Origin: Conidiobolus incongruus B7586 | Lineage: Eukaryota > Entomophthoromycota > Entomophthoromycetes > Entomophthorales > Conidiobolaceae | Assembly: GCA_000697335.1 (NCBI GenBank) | Contig: JNEM01010040.1 | Coordinates: 1-45,062, forward strand | DNA length: 45,062 bases | Direction of reading: 5' to 3' | Shown: piece by piece, positions 23,705-34,698 of the stretch | How positions within the stretch are numbered: position 1 is the stretch's first letter | Layout: every line of letters starts with the position of its first letter | Notes under the pieces: model-generated | What the model was told of the DNA's origin: nothing | The model's database searches: none | Seen by the model: the letters and a program-made list of their open reading frames with translations, nothing else | Position numbers and translations under genes: made by a program

Positions 23705-24730
23705 ATGGAATTAAGCCATATAGGAGATAACTGTCAAAGTACCAATTGTAGACAATTAGATTTTTTACCCTTTCATTGCACTAATTGTGAATTAACATTT
23801 TGGTAATATTACATATTTTTAGTATCATAAGTAGTATTTTAACTTGATACTTTAGCCAACATCATTTCATATCAGTAGAACACCCGTGTTCTTAACTAAC
23901 AAAAACTATAGAATTTCCAAAAGTTAGGAGTTCTACCAAGATACCTTGTAACTTTGAAAATTGTCCCGTTAATGAGTTATTGGTTATCTACTGTAAATTT
24001 TGTAAACATTTTTATTGTGTCAAGTAATTAATATATAAAATAATTTAAAAAAATTATTCAACTAATATATCCAAGTCATCGCTCCTTCTTAGATCACAAC
24101 TGCGAAGGTAAAAAATTGGAAGAGATGAAAAAACAGGAAGTAAAAGAAGTAGTAATGAATAAAATTCAAAAAATTACAGAGTTGACTTCGAAAAGTCAAA
24201 CACCTTTGGTAAAGGCCAAACCTGCCAAAAAGCCACAGTCTCCTATGGTTAAGTTGATGCTGATTAAACAGAAGGCTAAAGGTGATAACTCAATACCTCC
24301 AGATGCTAAATTTTATTTTAATTTGGCATTGCCAAAATCCCATCCTAAACATTTGAATCCTGTGCCAAGTTTCGTCCATCAGGTAAATATTATTTTAATA
24401 TTATATACCATTAAATGATCAATGTTTGATTATACCAGGATTGGATTATTGGCAAAATACTTGATAAATTATGCACTATAAATAATGTCACTAACAATAG
24501 ATTAAATAAAAACGACAAAGTAAATACTATTAAACTCCTAAAAATATCTAATATATTAATTTAATAATTATTAGGAGATGATCAATTTATTTAATGGTCA
24601 AAATGGTGAAAAACTACAAATTTCTACCAAGTTGAAAGATGTTGAAAACTTAAAAATGGGTAATACTTTAATTTTAGAATACTCAGATAGCTATCAAATT
24701 GATATGAGTGATTATGAAAATGTTATTTAA
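23705..24730 (+). CDS. CUZ1: AN1 zinc-finger protein, ZFAND1/Cuz1 family, with in-frame TAA
   Basis: Cuz1/ZFAND1 links Cdc48/p97 and the 26S proteasome in metalloid stress and stress-granule clearance. Exons 23705-23802, 23856-24023, 24076-24382, 24439-24519 and 24575-24730 keep one frame. The first AN1 finger reads CQSTNCRQLDFLPFHC..C....C..H....HPC, the second IPCNFENCPVNELL..YCKFCKHFYC and then NHRSFLDHNC, followed by a Lys-rich linker and a C-terminal ubiquitin-like domain (LQISTKLKDVENLKMGNTLILEY). Reading straight through gives 270 codons, against 268 aa in human ZFAND1. However, codon 46 (23893-23895) is TAA, just after the last Zn ligand of finger 1. A 42-nt GT-AG intron (23885-23926, donor GTGTTC, branch TAACTAAC) would remove it in frame, leaving 255 aa, but would also delete that Cys. 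Read-through, sequence error or early decay are alternatives. Identity is secure; integrity is not. Confidence 0.85.
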
Positions 24731-26180
24731 ATCTGAACCCAGAAATAAAGTATATCTCGTTAATAATAATAATTATTATTATTATTATTTGTTAACTTTA
24801 CTATTTTATTTGGATATTAATATTTTTGAATTTAATTATATACAATAGCTATCTTAATTGGATTTATAAATTAAATATATATATATATATATATATATAT
24901 TAAACTATATTATAAAAGTGAACTGAAATAAAATTGATTTAAAACAAATTAATTGAAGCAATTTCAAAAACAATAAAATTTAGATAATACATTATGTTAC
25001 ATATATACCTATTTTATAAATTCAATAATAGAGTTGTAAATTGTATAAAAAATATTATGCATCAATGTTATCACAAGAAAATTTGAAAATTTAAGTTGAA
25101 ATAATAGAAACCCAATATTTATATGTTTCTAAATTTAGTAATTCAATTATTAATTTCAAGCTATATACCATTTCAAATTTTGTTGCAAGATTTTTTCAGT
25201 ATATTTACTAAAGAAATAGGAAATGAAGTGACATATCATATTCAGAATTATTATAATTTGGTTTATTTTTTTAATTATTTCACCTTGTTACAATTAATAT
25301 TTTATAAATTATTTTATACAATAGCATATGTATTGTACTAATGATATATATATAATATTAGATACTGGATATTTAATAAACTAATTATTTTAATAATAGT
25401 AAGGATTTTAAATTTGATTAATTAATTAATTAATCATGGTGTATATATCTGAGATCATCTGTAACATTTGAATTTATTTTGAACAGAGAATATTTTTCAA
25501 CCTTGTTTTGATTATTTTTTTAGTTAATAATACAATTAAAGATTAAATTTAAAAAAAGAAATTATATTTCATTAATTTGATTTAAACAATATTTATAAAG
25601 TTCTTTAATTTTTCAAATTGAAATTTAATAGTAAAACTAATGTTTTAATTTAAAATAATATGAAAATGAAAAACTATAAATGATCCAATAAAAACCATTG
25701 ATTATTGTGTTTGAGATATTTAAGTAAATTGATTTTGGAATGAAAATGAGTGCAATTTGATAAAAATGTTTAATCAATAAGATGAATAATAAATAGTTTA
25801 TGAATGGATTTGACACAGTAAAATCATATGATTACAATTATTTTGATTTTGCATAATATACAAAACTGTTTTTTAAATGTTTATAATTTGTATATAGTTT
25901 AAAAGTTATTTATGTAATTATAAGGATAAAATGATACCCAAAATAAATTCGCGAATTATAATTTTTAAATCTAAATTAGTTATATCAAAGTTGCTAATAA
26001 ATTATGTACATTGGTGTTTTAATATATATATATTGAAAATAATTTGAAATAATTAATAAATATAAAGTGTATATTTATTATAATAAAATTATAATTGAAC
26101 TAATTGAGTATTTATAAACAACAAAGGCAAAAATTAAATTAGAATTCAAGCAATAAAACAAAATAATAAAAATTTACAAA
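24731..26180. other. AT-rich spacer upstream of eS1
   Basis: About 1.45 kb of very AT-rich DNA with a TA tract at 24874-24901. The open frame at 25123-25341 (72 codons, Phe/Tyr/Ile/Leu-rich) has the composition expected of chance frames here and no recognisable domain, so I do not call it a gene. Confidence 0.55.
24874..24901. repeat. (TA)n microsatellite
   Basis: TA dinucleotide tract of about 14 units downstream of the AN1 gene. Confidence 0.9.
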
Positions 26181-26204
26181 ATCACGTGATCATAGTTGAC
26201 CAAT
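26181..26204 (+). promoter_or_regulatory. Cbf1-like CACGTG palindrome and CCAAT box upstream of eS1
   Basis: ATCACGTGAT at 26181-26190 is a perfect 10-bp palindrome with the CACGTG E-box core preceded by AT, as bound by Cbf1-type bHLH factors. A CCAAT box lies 10 bp further on at 26200-26204. Both are about 120-145 bp before the eS1 start codon, inside an otherwise AT-rich spacer. In several fungi Cbf1 is a regulator of ribosomal protein genes; binding here is inferred. Confidence 0.5.
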
Positions 26205-26325
26205 CAAGTGTGCAGAAATTGATGGGCAAGAGTGCAAGAATTTAACAAAGCATATTATTATAGTATTGCCTTCCTTTTGCGTTTGCATCAGTACTTGAGT
26301 ATCAGAGCAGACCACATTATACAAC

Positions 26326-27458
26326 ATGGCTGTTGGAAAGAACAAGTGAGTCAATAATCAAATAAAAATAAACAATAAAAAAATGTTATAAAGACAAAGT
26401 GACTAACATTTGATTTGTAATTTAGGCGTCTTAGTAAGGGTAAAAAGGGATTGAAGAAGAAGGTGTAAGTGACAACCATCTACTTATCTAACATAAAAAG
26501 ATACATATATTATTTCAACACAACCAGCAACTGTCAACGTAAAAGAATATATAAAAAAATAATGATGAAACAAAATCAAATTAAATGTGTACAATAAATC
26601 TATGGAACAATTATTAATCAAAATCATTTAGTGTTGACCCCTTCTCCCGCAAAGAATGGTACGATATTAAAGCCCCCTCTATGTTCCCCGTCCGCAACGT
26701 TGGCAAGACCCTTGTCAACCGCTCTCAAGGAATGAGTATGGCAACATTATAGTTAATTCACCAAATCGAGTTACTAAAATCCAATTTTAGAGAACGCTGT
26801 CGACTATTTGAAGGGTCGTGTCTATGAAGCTTCCTTGGGTGATCTCAACAAGGACGAAGAAAACTCTTTCCGTAAGATCCGTTTGAGATGTGACGAAGTT
26901 GTCGGTCGCAACTGTCTTACCTCCTTCCACGGTATGGACTTCACCACCGATAAGATCAGATCTCTTGTCAAGAAGTGGCACGTATGTTTAATTTCATAAT
27001 TTAGCATTTTTTCTGTATCTAACGATATTATTTTATAGACCCTTATTGACGCTCACATCGACGTCAAGACCACTGACGGTTACTTACTCCGTTTATTCGC
27101 TATTGGTTTCACCAAGCGCAACCCCAACCAAGTCAAGAAGACTACCTATGCTCAACACTCCCAAGTTCGTGCTATCCGCAAGAAGATGTTCGAAATCATC
27201 ACTGAAGAAGCTACCACTGTTGAACTTAAGGAGTTAGTTAACAAGCTTGTCTTAGAAGTCATTGGTCGCAAGATTGAAACTGCCACCAAGAACATCTACC
27301 CCCTCCAAAACGTCTACATCCGCAAGGTTAAGATCATCAAGTCTCCCAAACTTGACTACCAAAAGCTTATGGAACTCCACGGTGGTGCTGCTGATGAACT
27401 CGGTTCCAAGATCGACCGCTCCGGTTTCAAGGAACCCAAGATCCAAGACTCCGTCTAA
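26326..27458 (+). CDS. RPS1: 40S ribosomal protein eS1 (RPS3A / yeast Rps1)
   Basis: Structural protein of the small ribosomal subunit. Exons 26326-26345, 26426-26464, 26632-26735, 26791-26981 and 27039-27458 join in frame to 257 aa, against 255 in yeast Rps1 and 264 in human RPS3A. The sequence runs from [19 protein letters not shown] through [54 protein letters not shown] and [19 protein letters not shown] to the C-terminus. As in many fungal ribosomal protein genes, the introns crowd the 5' end, the first just 20 nt into the CDS. Intron 2 (26465-26631) is 167 nt, long for this window, and I found no complete snoRNA box set in it. Third-position C is far commoner than in neighbouring genes (AAG, GTC, ATC, CGC), as expected of a highly expressed gene. 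An AATAAA lies about 22 bp after the stop. Confidence 0.97.
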
Positions 27459-28549
27459 GTAATCCGTATTGTTCCTCTCCAATAAACCCTTACATAAAAT
27501 ATTTTGGCTGTATTCACCAGGCTCTCACCTACATCATCATGCATGCTATCTCGCTCACAATGGAATCAATCAAGTTTGTATTATTTAATAATATATAGAT
27601 ATTTAGGTAAAATTTTAAATTCGATATGATTTTCATTTTGTTTATAGTCAGTCCGAATATTTGAATAAATACTCTTTTAGGGTGTAATTTGGATATTCAA
27701 TACAATATTGTAGTATTCATCATACATACTTTGCGGAAGGTGATTATCATCTTAAATTTTATTATATTCACTCAACTACTTTATTTCACCAAATCCATAA
27801 TCATTTCTTTTTTTAGTTTATTTCAATCTTTTCAATTTCTTTATAATTTAAGACTTTGATTTTCTGGTTAATGATTCGTTATAGTTTGTTCAAATTTCAA
27901 ATTTATTAATTTTTTAGTATTCCACAGTACTAGATATTAAATTGATTTTCTAAATCATGCTTTATTTTTATATTCACTAAGGTATTTTAGATCACCAATT
28001 TATTTATTAATCTGATGGATTAATCTAATAATTCAATTGTTAATAATTATTTTTTATTATAATTATTGAATTTTATTTTGATAATAATTTTAATATATAA
28101 ACTAAAATTATAAATTTTTTTATTTTTTCAATTTTTAAAAAATATAACATTAAATATTTTTAGATTATTATATTTTTTATACAATGACCACTATGTAATT
28201 TTATGAATTTATAATCAATAAAATATTATGCCAAATATATAATATTATTTTAAATTTGAAAAAATGAGAAATCTTTTAATTTCTGATTTTTCAAATAAGA
28301 AAATATATAGTTTTAAATTATATATATATTAACTTTTTAAAATTTATTGTTTAATTTAATTATGCTTAAATTAAATAATAATCATTAAAAATCTTTTATT
28401 TTAGTATAAGTAAAACTTAACTATAAACCCTTTATAATTATTTAAAATTTATAATTAGCTTTTGACAATAAAATATTATTTAAATTATTATAATTAATAT
28501 ATTTTAAATCCCTTTATATAACCTTATATTAAATTATTAGATTAAGTTA
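27459..28549. other. AT-rich spacer after eS1
   Basis: The first 120 bp, with AATAAA near 27481, is the likely eS1 3' UTR and is less AT-rich. The rest grows more AT-rich towards the repeat that begins near 28550. No open frame of note. Confidence 0.5.
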
Positions 28550-29069
28550 AATTAATCTTTTTTATAAATTCTTTTAAATAAATTATAATAATATATGCTA
28601 CTTTTTTAGTTTTTAAAAGAAAATTAATTATTAATTAATTTTTTATTGTTTTTTAAATAAAATTATTTATAATTATTATTTTTAAAATAATTTAAAACTT
28701 ATTATATATAATAATTATAAAATACATCAAGTTAAAATTATAGAAATATTTTTAATTAAAAATAATTAAAATAAATTACTATATCTAATATATTCTTTTT
28801 ATTATAATTTATATAATTATAATTGGTTTAAGTAATTAAAAAACTAGCTTATAAGAAAAAAATTTCTACAAGGAAATTTAATTGGTAAAACATAAAATTT
28901 TAGTCTTTAATAAAAAATATATTTTTTAGGTATTAAAAGTTTGTTAAAAGTGTAGCAAAAAGTTATTAATAATAAAAGAGAGTATTAATTTTATATTATA
29001 TATTATATATTAAAATGCCTATTTTTTCAATCACAAAAAATTCCTATTATTTTAATTACAGAGTAATAT
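28550..29069 (+). repeat. AT-rich dispersed repeat, copy 2 (most complete)
   Basis: This copy matches copy 1 (1-425) in the same orientation and copy 3 (44555-45062) in reverse. Shared landmarks in order: ATTATAATAATATATG followed by TTTTTTAGTTTTTAAAA near 28580-28617; ATAATTATAAAAT near 28710; TATAATTATAATTGG then TTTAAGTAATTAAAAAA near 28810-28843; AGCAAAAAGTTATTAATAA near 28953; AGAGTATTAATTTTATATTATATATTA; and a CAATCACAAAAA...GAGTAATAT end near 29030-29069. Upstream limits are uncertain. No coding capacity, no clear terminal inverted repeats or target-site duplication. The family is unknown. Confidence 0.6.
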
Positions 29070-29177
29070 ATTTATAATAGATATAAAGTTTACTACAGAG
29101 TCATTGTTGAAGTCTAATTCCAATAACTTAACGAAGATTAGATTAAATTTAAAATTAATTGATTGGATTTATTCATT

Positions 29178-32100
29178 TCAATAATACTCTTTAATACTTT
29201 TAATAACGCTTTCTCTCTTTTCCGAATGACTAAATAGAGCTCGAATTAAATCCTCCATTTCATCATATCTGAACTCTTCCCAAAGCTCGTCATCACTAAA
29301 TAAATAAAATATTTGATCTAAATTACAGTCCATTATCTTGATTAGAGCGTTAAACCGTTTAAAGTTGGTTAAATACTATAAACAATGTAAATGAGTATTA
29401 AATATTCAACAATATATAGCTATAAGTTTACCAAATTAATCACAGATTTGTTAAAAATACTCTCAACTAATTGAATAATAGGATCACAACATTTTTTGAT
29501 AATTAAAGATTCGTCAGCCGAGATATCTGTAAGGTTTAAAATTCCTTGATCAATTTGATCAATTATAAAATGAAGTAACCACCCCATCAATCCGTAGAAG
29601 ATAGTATTGGGTAATATTTCCTAAAATATGATATTAATTAAAAATATGGAATATTAAAAGCAATAATTAATACCTTGAAGTAATTTTTTAAAGGTGAAAT
29701 TAATTCGATAACTTCGGTTAAACTGGATCGAACTCGATTTGCTTTTTTGTGGTATTCTAAATTATCCCAACTGCCAATATCTTGTAATGATCTACTAACT
29801 TGTTCTTTGATGCGTTCCTAAATCCAAGATCAATTATACAAATAAGAATAATTGAGTTAAATTAATTACAAAGTAATCCGAAACTCCCTGTTTTGCTAAA
29901 ACCCATAGTAAATTACACAAGTTATCCAGTTCGTATTTGGAATCCTTGAACCATTGTAAATTGCTGCAATCGAGATCCAATTGGTAGGGAAGCGTGCACA
30001 ATTGATGGGCTAGATAACTACTTTCATTATGGAGCAGTGCTAGGAATTTCTCGGGTTCGTCTTGGTTCATGGCCACTCGGACTGGTGCTAATGAGATGTA
30101 GAGTTGAATTATGTCGATTACAATGCTTATGAGACCTTTTTTACTAGAATGAAATTAAGTGAATATACAAAATATTAGCATTGGAAAATATAATACCAGC
30201 TATCGGGAGCTTGATAAGTTTCAAGGATTAATTGCTTAATAATTTCTAACAATGTTACACCAGTATTGGGGACGAGACATACGGGAAAGCTGGGGAAGCT
30301 CTTAACTTGAATTTCGTTCAATAGTTCATCTAAGCTAGGGTGCTGAAAGCGCAACAATTTGACATGATCGTCCACGTGCTTTAAAAAGTTGGTGCTTTCG
30401 AAAGTGGTTTCAGCTAATTTTTTTAAAATTAGTATATAGTGAATAAAAATTAAAAATAGTTATACCATCCAAATCGGGTTCATAGACTTGAGTAGTGTCA
30501 AGATCGCTATACATCAGTAACTGTCGTACCATATGGAGAGACTCATCTAATTTGTTTTCTGTGAATAGTGAGTTGGGAGGATCCAATTTAGCTATCAAAA
30601 CGGTATCTTCAGATGTGATATAATCTAAATAATGTGATTAACATAAATAAAATTCAATATGTATTACGTTGTTGATACTTGAATCAATCAGCTGATTTTC
30701 AAAATCACGAATAGCATTCTCCAATTCCTTCATCTGGTCCAATTGATGGATAGATTTGGGTACATTTTTATAGATTAATTTGTTCAAAATTACTGGGACT
30801 AAATTATCATGATAAGCTTCCGTAAACCATGAAGTTAACTGTAAAGGGCTCGGGATTAAATACGATGCTACTGCATTAATCAATTCATTAAATTCGGTTA
30901 ATTTTTCTAAATTTATAATTATATCAGAAGTATTGTTAGTGAATCATTGATTCAAAATACCTTTAACAGATAAATTAGTGACTTCTTTAGGAGAGATTGT
31001 CAATTTGATAACATTCTTATCATTGGTATCAGTTTTAGTTAAGTGATGATAGGAAGGATGACTTAGGAATGGAATAAACCAAAAATTTAAAATAAAGGAA
31101 TGAAGTGAAGATAAAATCAAGTGTAAAGAACCCAAAGAATCGATTAATTTAATTAATTCGTGACTTTCTGACAAAATAAATATATTTCCAATATTAGTTT
31201 CAATGAATAAAAATATATAATGAATTACCTTGAATATTTTTAATTGATATTTGAGCTAAATTAGAATCGTTCAATTGATCTTTAGACTTTAATTCAACTA
31301 AATCGAAGTATTTTTTGACAAGTTGATTAACTAATTCTTCTCTAGTAGATTTTTCCCAATTTTCAATTAATTGGATAATTTGGTAGGATCTTTGATTTTC
31401 ATTGAGGTTATCCAAATCCAAAATCTAATTATTACAGATGTTATGTTAAAAATTTATCAGGTAAATAATCAATGAGGCAATATTTACAAGTTGATTTAAA
31501 GCTTTAGCACTTTCTTCCAATCGATTGTCCTTAACCATTTTATCAATATTTAATTTATATTGAAGTATAGGTTTAATCGCATTGAGTTCCTTTATCAAAT
31601 AAGTTCTATTCTGAATACTTTGATTCAATTTAGTTAAATTACAATGAGTTGTCTCATATTTGGCAATTAAACCATCCTAAAATCCATATATATTAATATT
31701 AAATCAATATTATTAAATTTTGATTAAAATTTACCTCAGGATTATTAATTAGTTTTTCATTATTTTTCAATTTCTCTAAAGTTTCATGATATTTGGATTG
31801 AATCGATTGTAATTCTTTATCGAAATTCTCAAATTCGTTATTGTGTACTTGATTTTCATTTAGGATTTCTAATAAAGGTTTCTAAAAAATTAATTGACTT
31901 ATCATATTATTTAATGGTATATGTTGGTTACTTGGAAATTATTCATTTTAACTTGTCTAATTTCTTTTAACCAGCTATCCTTAATAGAATTAAAATTAAT
32001 TTGATTTAAATCGAGAGTTGGAAGGGCCTCATCTTCTTCCAGTTCGGATTGGTTTAAATCTCTATTTTCAATTTCTAAACTTTTTATGTTTGTTACATCT

Positions 32101-32240
32101 GTCTAAACAAAATATTAATTTCAATATTCATAAACATAATATCAATTAAGTGTTACTGTAATCAAAGTACTATTTAAATCATTTATTTTATTTAATAAAA
32201 ATTCAATCGTGGGGCCTTTAGAATTTGAATTAGTTGCCAT
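29178..32240 (-). CDS. ZW10: ZW10 homologue (Dsl1/NRZ tethering complex)
   Basis: ZW10/Dsl1 is the core of the ER-tethering NRZ (Dsl1) complex for Golgi-to-ER vesicles and, in some lineages, of the kinetochore RZZ complex. Thirteen exons join in frame to 800 aa (human 779): 32240-32157, 32102-31932, 31881-31735, 31676-31488, 31424-31229, 31167-30961, 30906-30679, 30624-30466, 30413-30197, 30143-29870, 29817-29674, 29620-29432, 29375-29178. The N-terminal third is coiled-coil-like (residues about 1-270). Family marks are SLHMVRQLLMYSDLDTTQVYEPD (human ...ARDLMTSEIHNTVKIIPD), FPSFPVCLVPNTGVTLLEI, MAIH/YLAHQL-like text, and the C-terminal EMEDLIRALFSHSEKRESVIKSIK (human [24 protein letters not shown]). 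Exon 7 uses the donor GTATCA at 30678; the nearer alternative GTAATA breaks frame. Introns are 50-63 nt. It shares a 210-bp divergent promoter with the next gene. Confidence 0.88.
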
Positions 32241-32450
32241 TATTATTTATAAAATTCCTTATTTAATAATTCAACAATTTAATTTATTGGTGGTGACAAG
32301 TTAATTTTAAGATATAAATTAATTAATTCTTTTAAATTATTTATGGGAATTCTTTGTATAAATTATGTAAAAATCATCAGTGTAATAATTCTATTGTATT
32401 TTAATTTTTTCTTTTACCTATGTATAAAACTATTATTTAAATTTTAGAAT
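32241..32450. promoter_or_regulatory. Short shared region between two divergent genes
   Basis: Only 210 bp separate the ZW10 start codon (minus) from the start codon of the small gene (plus), so both promoters must overlap here or in each other's leaders. The sequence ATTTTAG sits directly before the small gene's ATG and could be a splice acceptor, hinting at a 5' leader intron. No clear TATA or CCAAT element is seen. Confidence 0.4.
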
Positions 32451-32812
32451 ATGGAATTAACACAGTTATTAATAAAAGACACTAAAATCAAGTTACAAAA
32501 CTCTAAAAATTATGAAAAATATCTGGAGGATACATTGTTAGCATTCACAAACAAAGTTGTCAAAGAAGCCAATAAAGAAAATATTCAAAGTTTAAAAGAG
32601 TATTTAGTAAATAAAGTAATAGATACTAATATTATTATTTTATATTTTTATTAACATTTGTGTTGATATAGAAAAGCGAATTGGTAGAACCCGAAATATC
32701 CATATTACGAAGTGATTTAATTTCTGAAAATTTCAATTTAAACTATGCTCAGCGTTATTTGTCGACAGATAGAACCAACGAGTTTGATTATTTGTATCAG
32801 CATAGAGATTGA
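32451..32812 (+). CDS. Small conserved-looking protein of unknown function (101 aa)
   Basis: Two exons, 32451-32615 and 32672-32812, joined by a 56-nt GT-AG intron in phase 0, encode 101 aa. I do not recognise the family. The first 55 residues (MELTQLLIKDTKIKLQNSKN...) are charged, Lys/Glu/Leu-rich and likely a long helix or short coiled coil; the rest (ILRSDLISENFNLNYAQRYL...) is mixed and ends in YLYQHRD. There is no signal peptide, membrane segment or zinc motif. Support for a real gene is the intron with correct phase, codon use typical of local genes rather than of the spacer, and the tight head-to-head arrangement with ZW10. A subunit-like partner protein is plausible but not shown. Confidence 0.65.
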
Positions 32813-33046
32813 TGATTTTTAATAAATTTAGAATAAAAGTTAATAAGATTTTGTGATATGCAAAATTTTAAAAAAATAGAGATAGTATAGTTTTTGTTTT
32901 GAAAAATGATATTATATTAGATATTTGTATCTTGTTATTAAATTTGATCACTAAATATTTTGTTGAAAAATATTAATTTTATAATTCACAATTTTAGTTA
33001 TATATTATTTTTATTAACAATTATATTCCCTTCAAAAAAAAGTAAA

Positions 33047-33796
33047 TTATTCTTTATCAACAGATGACGACGACGATGAAGATTGGACAAAAAGTCCCAA
33101 CTCTGGATAAAATTTATGATAACTAAAATACCAAAACAGACTACCAAAAAAGACACCAGTAATTTTTTCTAAGAATGTGTGAAAGTACACTGAGGTAGTT
33201 ACTAACATAAAGAAATTCATACCCAATACAAATCGAAGGAATAGAACACTGGGTTGATAGCCCTTACGTAAAATGTCGGAATGGAACTCTTCCCAAATGA
33301 ATAATGAACTGTGGATAAGAAGGAGACAGTGACCACTGATTAAATGTCCCAAAGCTTTTTGGCCTGCGTCTAACTGGCATAGAGCGGTGGGGCCTGGTAT
33401 ACAGGGAGCTCCAGTAGCCAACAGAACGTGCTGTCTAAAATTATAAGAACCAAATACTGCTTGCGTCAGTACGAACCAGTAGACAGTAGCTAAGCCGTAA
33501 CGAGTCAAATTATTTTGGATTTGTCTAGGTTTGGAAACAACTAAATGAAAAAAGTAGGCGATTGTCGTCCATAACCAAGCTCTCTTAGCGAAGATTAAAT
33601 TGAAGAGGTTTTTACTGTTGCCAAAGTAACTCGGGTGGGGAGTTCCTAAGATCATCGCTAGAAATGATATGATGAGAGGGAAAAATATATATCCTGCAAT
33701 CAAGAATATGGGATTGGGAGAAGCACTAGTCACTTGAATACTTCTGTCCTTCGTTTCTGTATTAGTTATTTCGTTTTGATTTTTTGTTTCTTCCAT
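33047..33796 (-). CDS. SCS3: FIT-family ER lipid protein (Scs3/Yft2, FITM2-like)
   Basis: FIT proteins are ER membrane acyl-CoA diphosphatases needed for lipid-droplet budding and ER lipid balance. This intronless 249-aa frame has about six hydrophobic segments (about residues 30-50, 72-88, 102-116, 148-168, 184-202, 210-226). Both catalytic His motifs are present: H156 in LISGHCLLL and H206 in VYFHTFLEKITG, matching the SGHxxLL and YFHTxxEK signatures of the family. The N-terminal 27 residues are charged and soluble; the C-terminus carries a run of seven Ser. The length fits fungal and animal FITs. ATG 33796 is the only Met before the first membrane segment. It is convergent with the small gene at 32451-32812, with 234 bp between stops. 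Whether it is the Scs3 or Yft2 side of the yeast pair cannot be told. Confidence 0.9.
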   Translation of the reverse strand: MEETKNQNEITNTETKDRSIQVTSASPNPIFLIAGYIFFPLIISFLAMILGTPHPSYFGNSKNLFNLIFAKRAWLWTTIAYFFHLVVSKPRQIQNNLTRYGLATVYWFVLTQAVFGSYNFRQHVLLATGAPCIPGPTALCQLDAGQKALGHLISGHCLLLIHSSLFIWEEFHSDILRKGYQPSVLFLRFVLGMNFFMLVTTSVYFHTFLEKITGVFFGSLFWYFSYHKFYPELGLFVQSSSSSSSVDKE

Positions 33797-34698
33797 ATTA
33801 TATTTTTATTTTTTTGTTATTAATATTAGAATAATAAAGAGAGTTTTATAACAAATAATAATATTTAATTCACTTAAATATTCGCATCAAAATTAAATGG
33901 AATGGAATAAAATGATTGGTTTTGAAATTTTTTGACTTGATTTTTGTGAGAGAAAATTGGAGATTTAGTGATGTCAAAATGATCTCATTTTATTTAATTA
34001 TTTAAAGTTAAAATGTTAATTTCAATAACATTAAATATTTTGCATGAATTTTTGGTGTTAGTCTAAATAAAAATGCGCAATTTTTGTCACATTAACTTGT
34101 AATTTGGAGAAATATCTGGAAGGCACATGCCAAATCATGTTATTTAGGTTTTGAAATTTTTACAATGAATATTAAATTTCAGTAAATCATACGAAAATTG
34201 ATGTTATATTATTATAAAAACTACAAACTGATTCAATTAATATAATCAACATTTAGTATAATTTGTAGGTTTCTAAATCTTTTATTCTCGGATCTACTTG
34301 ATATCCTTGAATTATAATTGATCAAATATTAATCTTTCATTAACTTATATAATTAACTGGAATTATTATCAAATTCAAAATACAGATTTTCAAGTCCCAA
34401 ATAATGATAATCTAATATATATGATAAAATAAAATTATGATTAAATATTAATATATATAAAAATGAGTATACTTAATGTTAGAGTTTAAAATTACTTGAC
34501 AAACTTATTAAATTATATTTTGAAAAATATGATTAATCGGAATTTACAAAAGAAATTGGTGGAGAAAAAAGGTAAAAATTAATGTATGTTATTTGGAATA
34601 ATAGATATATATATATATATGAATTGATATAAAAGGTTATTTTGTTAAATATCCACAAGATTTCAAATTATTGAAAAAATTAAATAGTTGAGAATTAT
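33797..34698. other. AT-rich spacer between FIT gene and tRNA-Leu
   Basis: About 900 bp, upstream of both the FIT gene (minus) and tRNA-Leu (plus). It contains a short TA tract near 34606-34620 and otherwise no recognisable element. Confidence 0.5.

Noticed and set aside
23893-23895. Reassignment of TAA to an amino acid
   Set aside because: Lon, NRDE2, PPR, eS1 and the phosphoesterase all end in TAA at the expected family C-terminus, so TAA is a normal stop here.
25123-25341. 72-codon open frame on the plus strand
   Set aside because: Composed almost only of Phe, Tyr, Ile, Leu and Asn as expected of AT-rich spacer; no domain, no promoter or splice support.
26465-26631. Possible C/D snoRNA in the long eS1 intron (ATGATGA near 26560)
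   Set aside because: A C-box-like motif is present, but no D box (CTGA) or terminal stem could be found.
30661-30680. Nearer donor GTAATA for ZW10 exon 7
   Set aside because: It leaves the wrong phase for the next exon. The GTATCA donor at 30678 keeps the frame and the family alignment.
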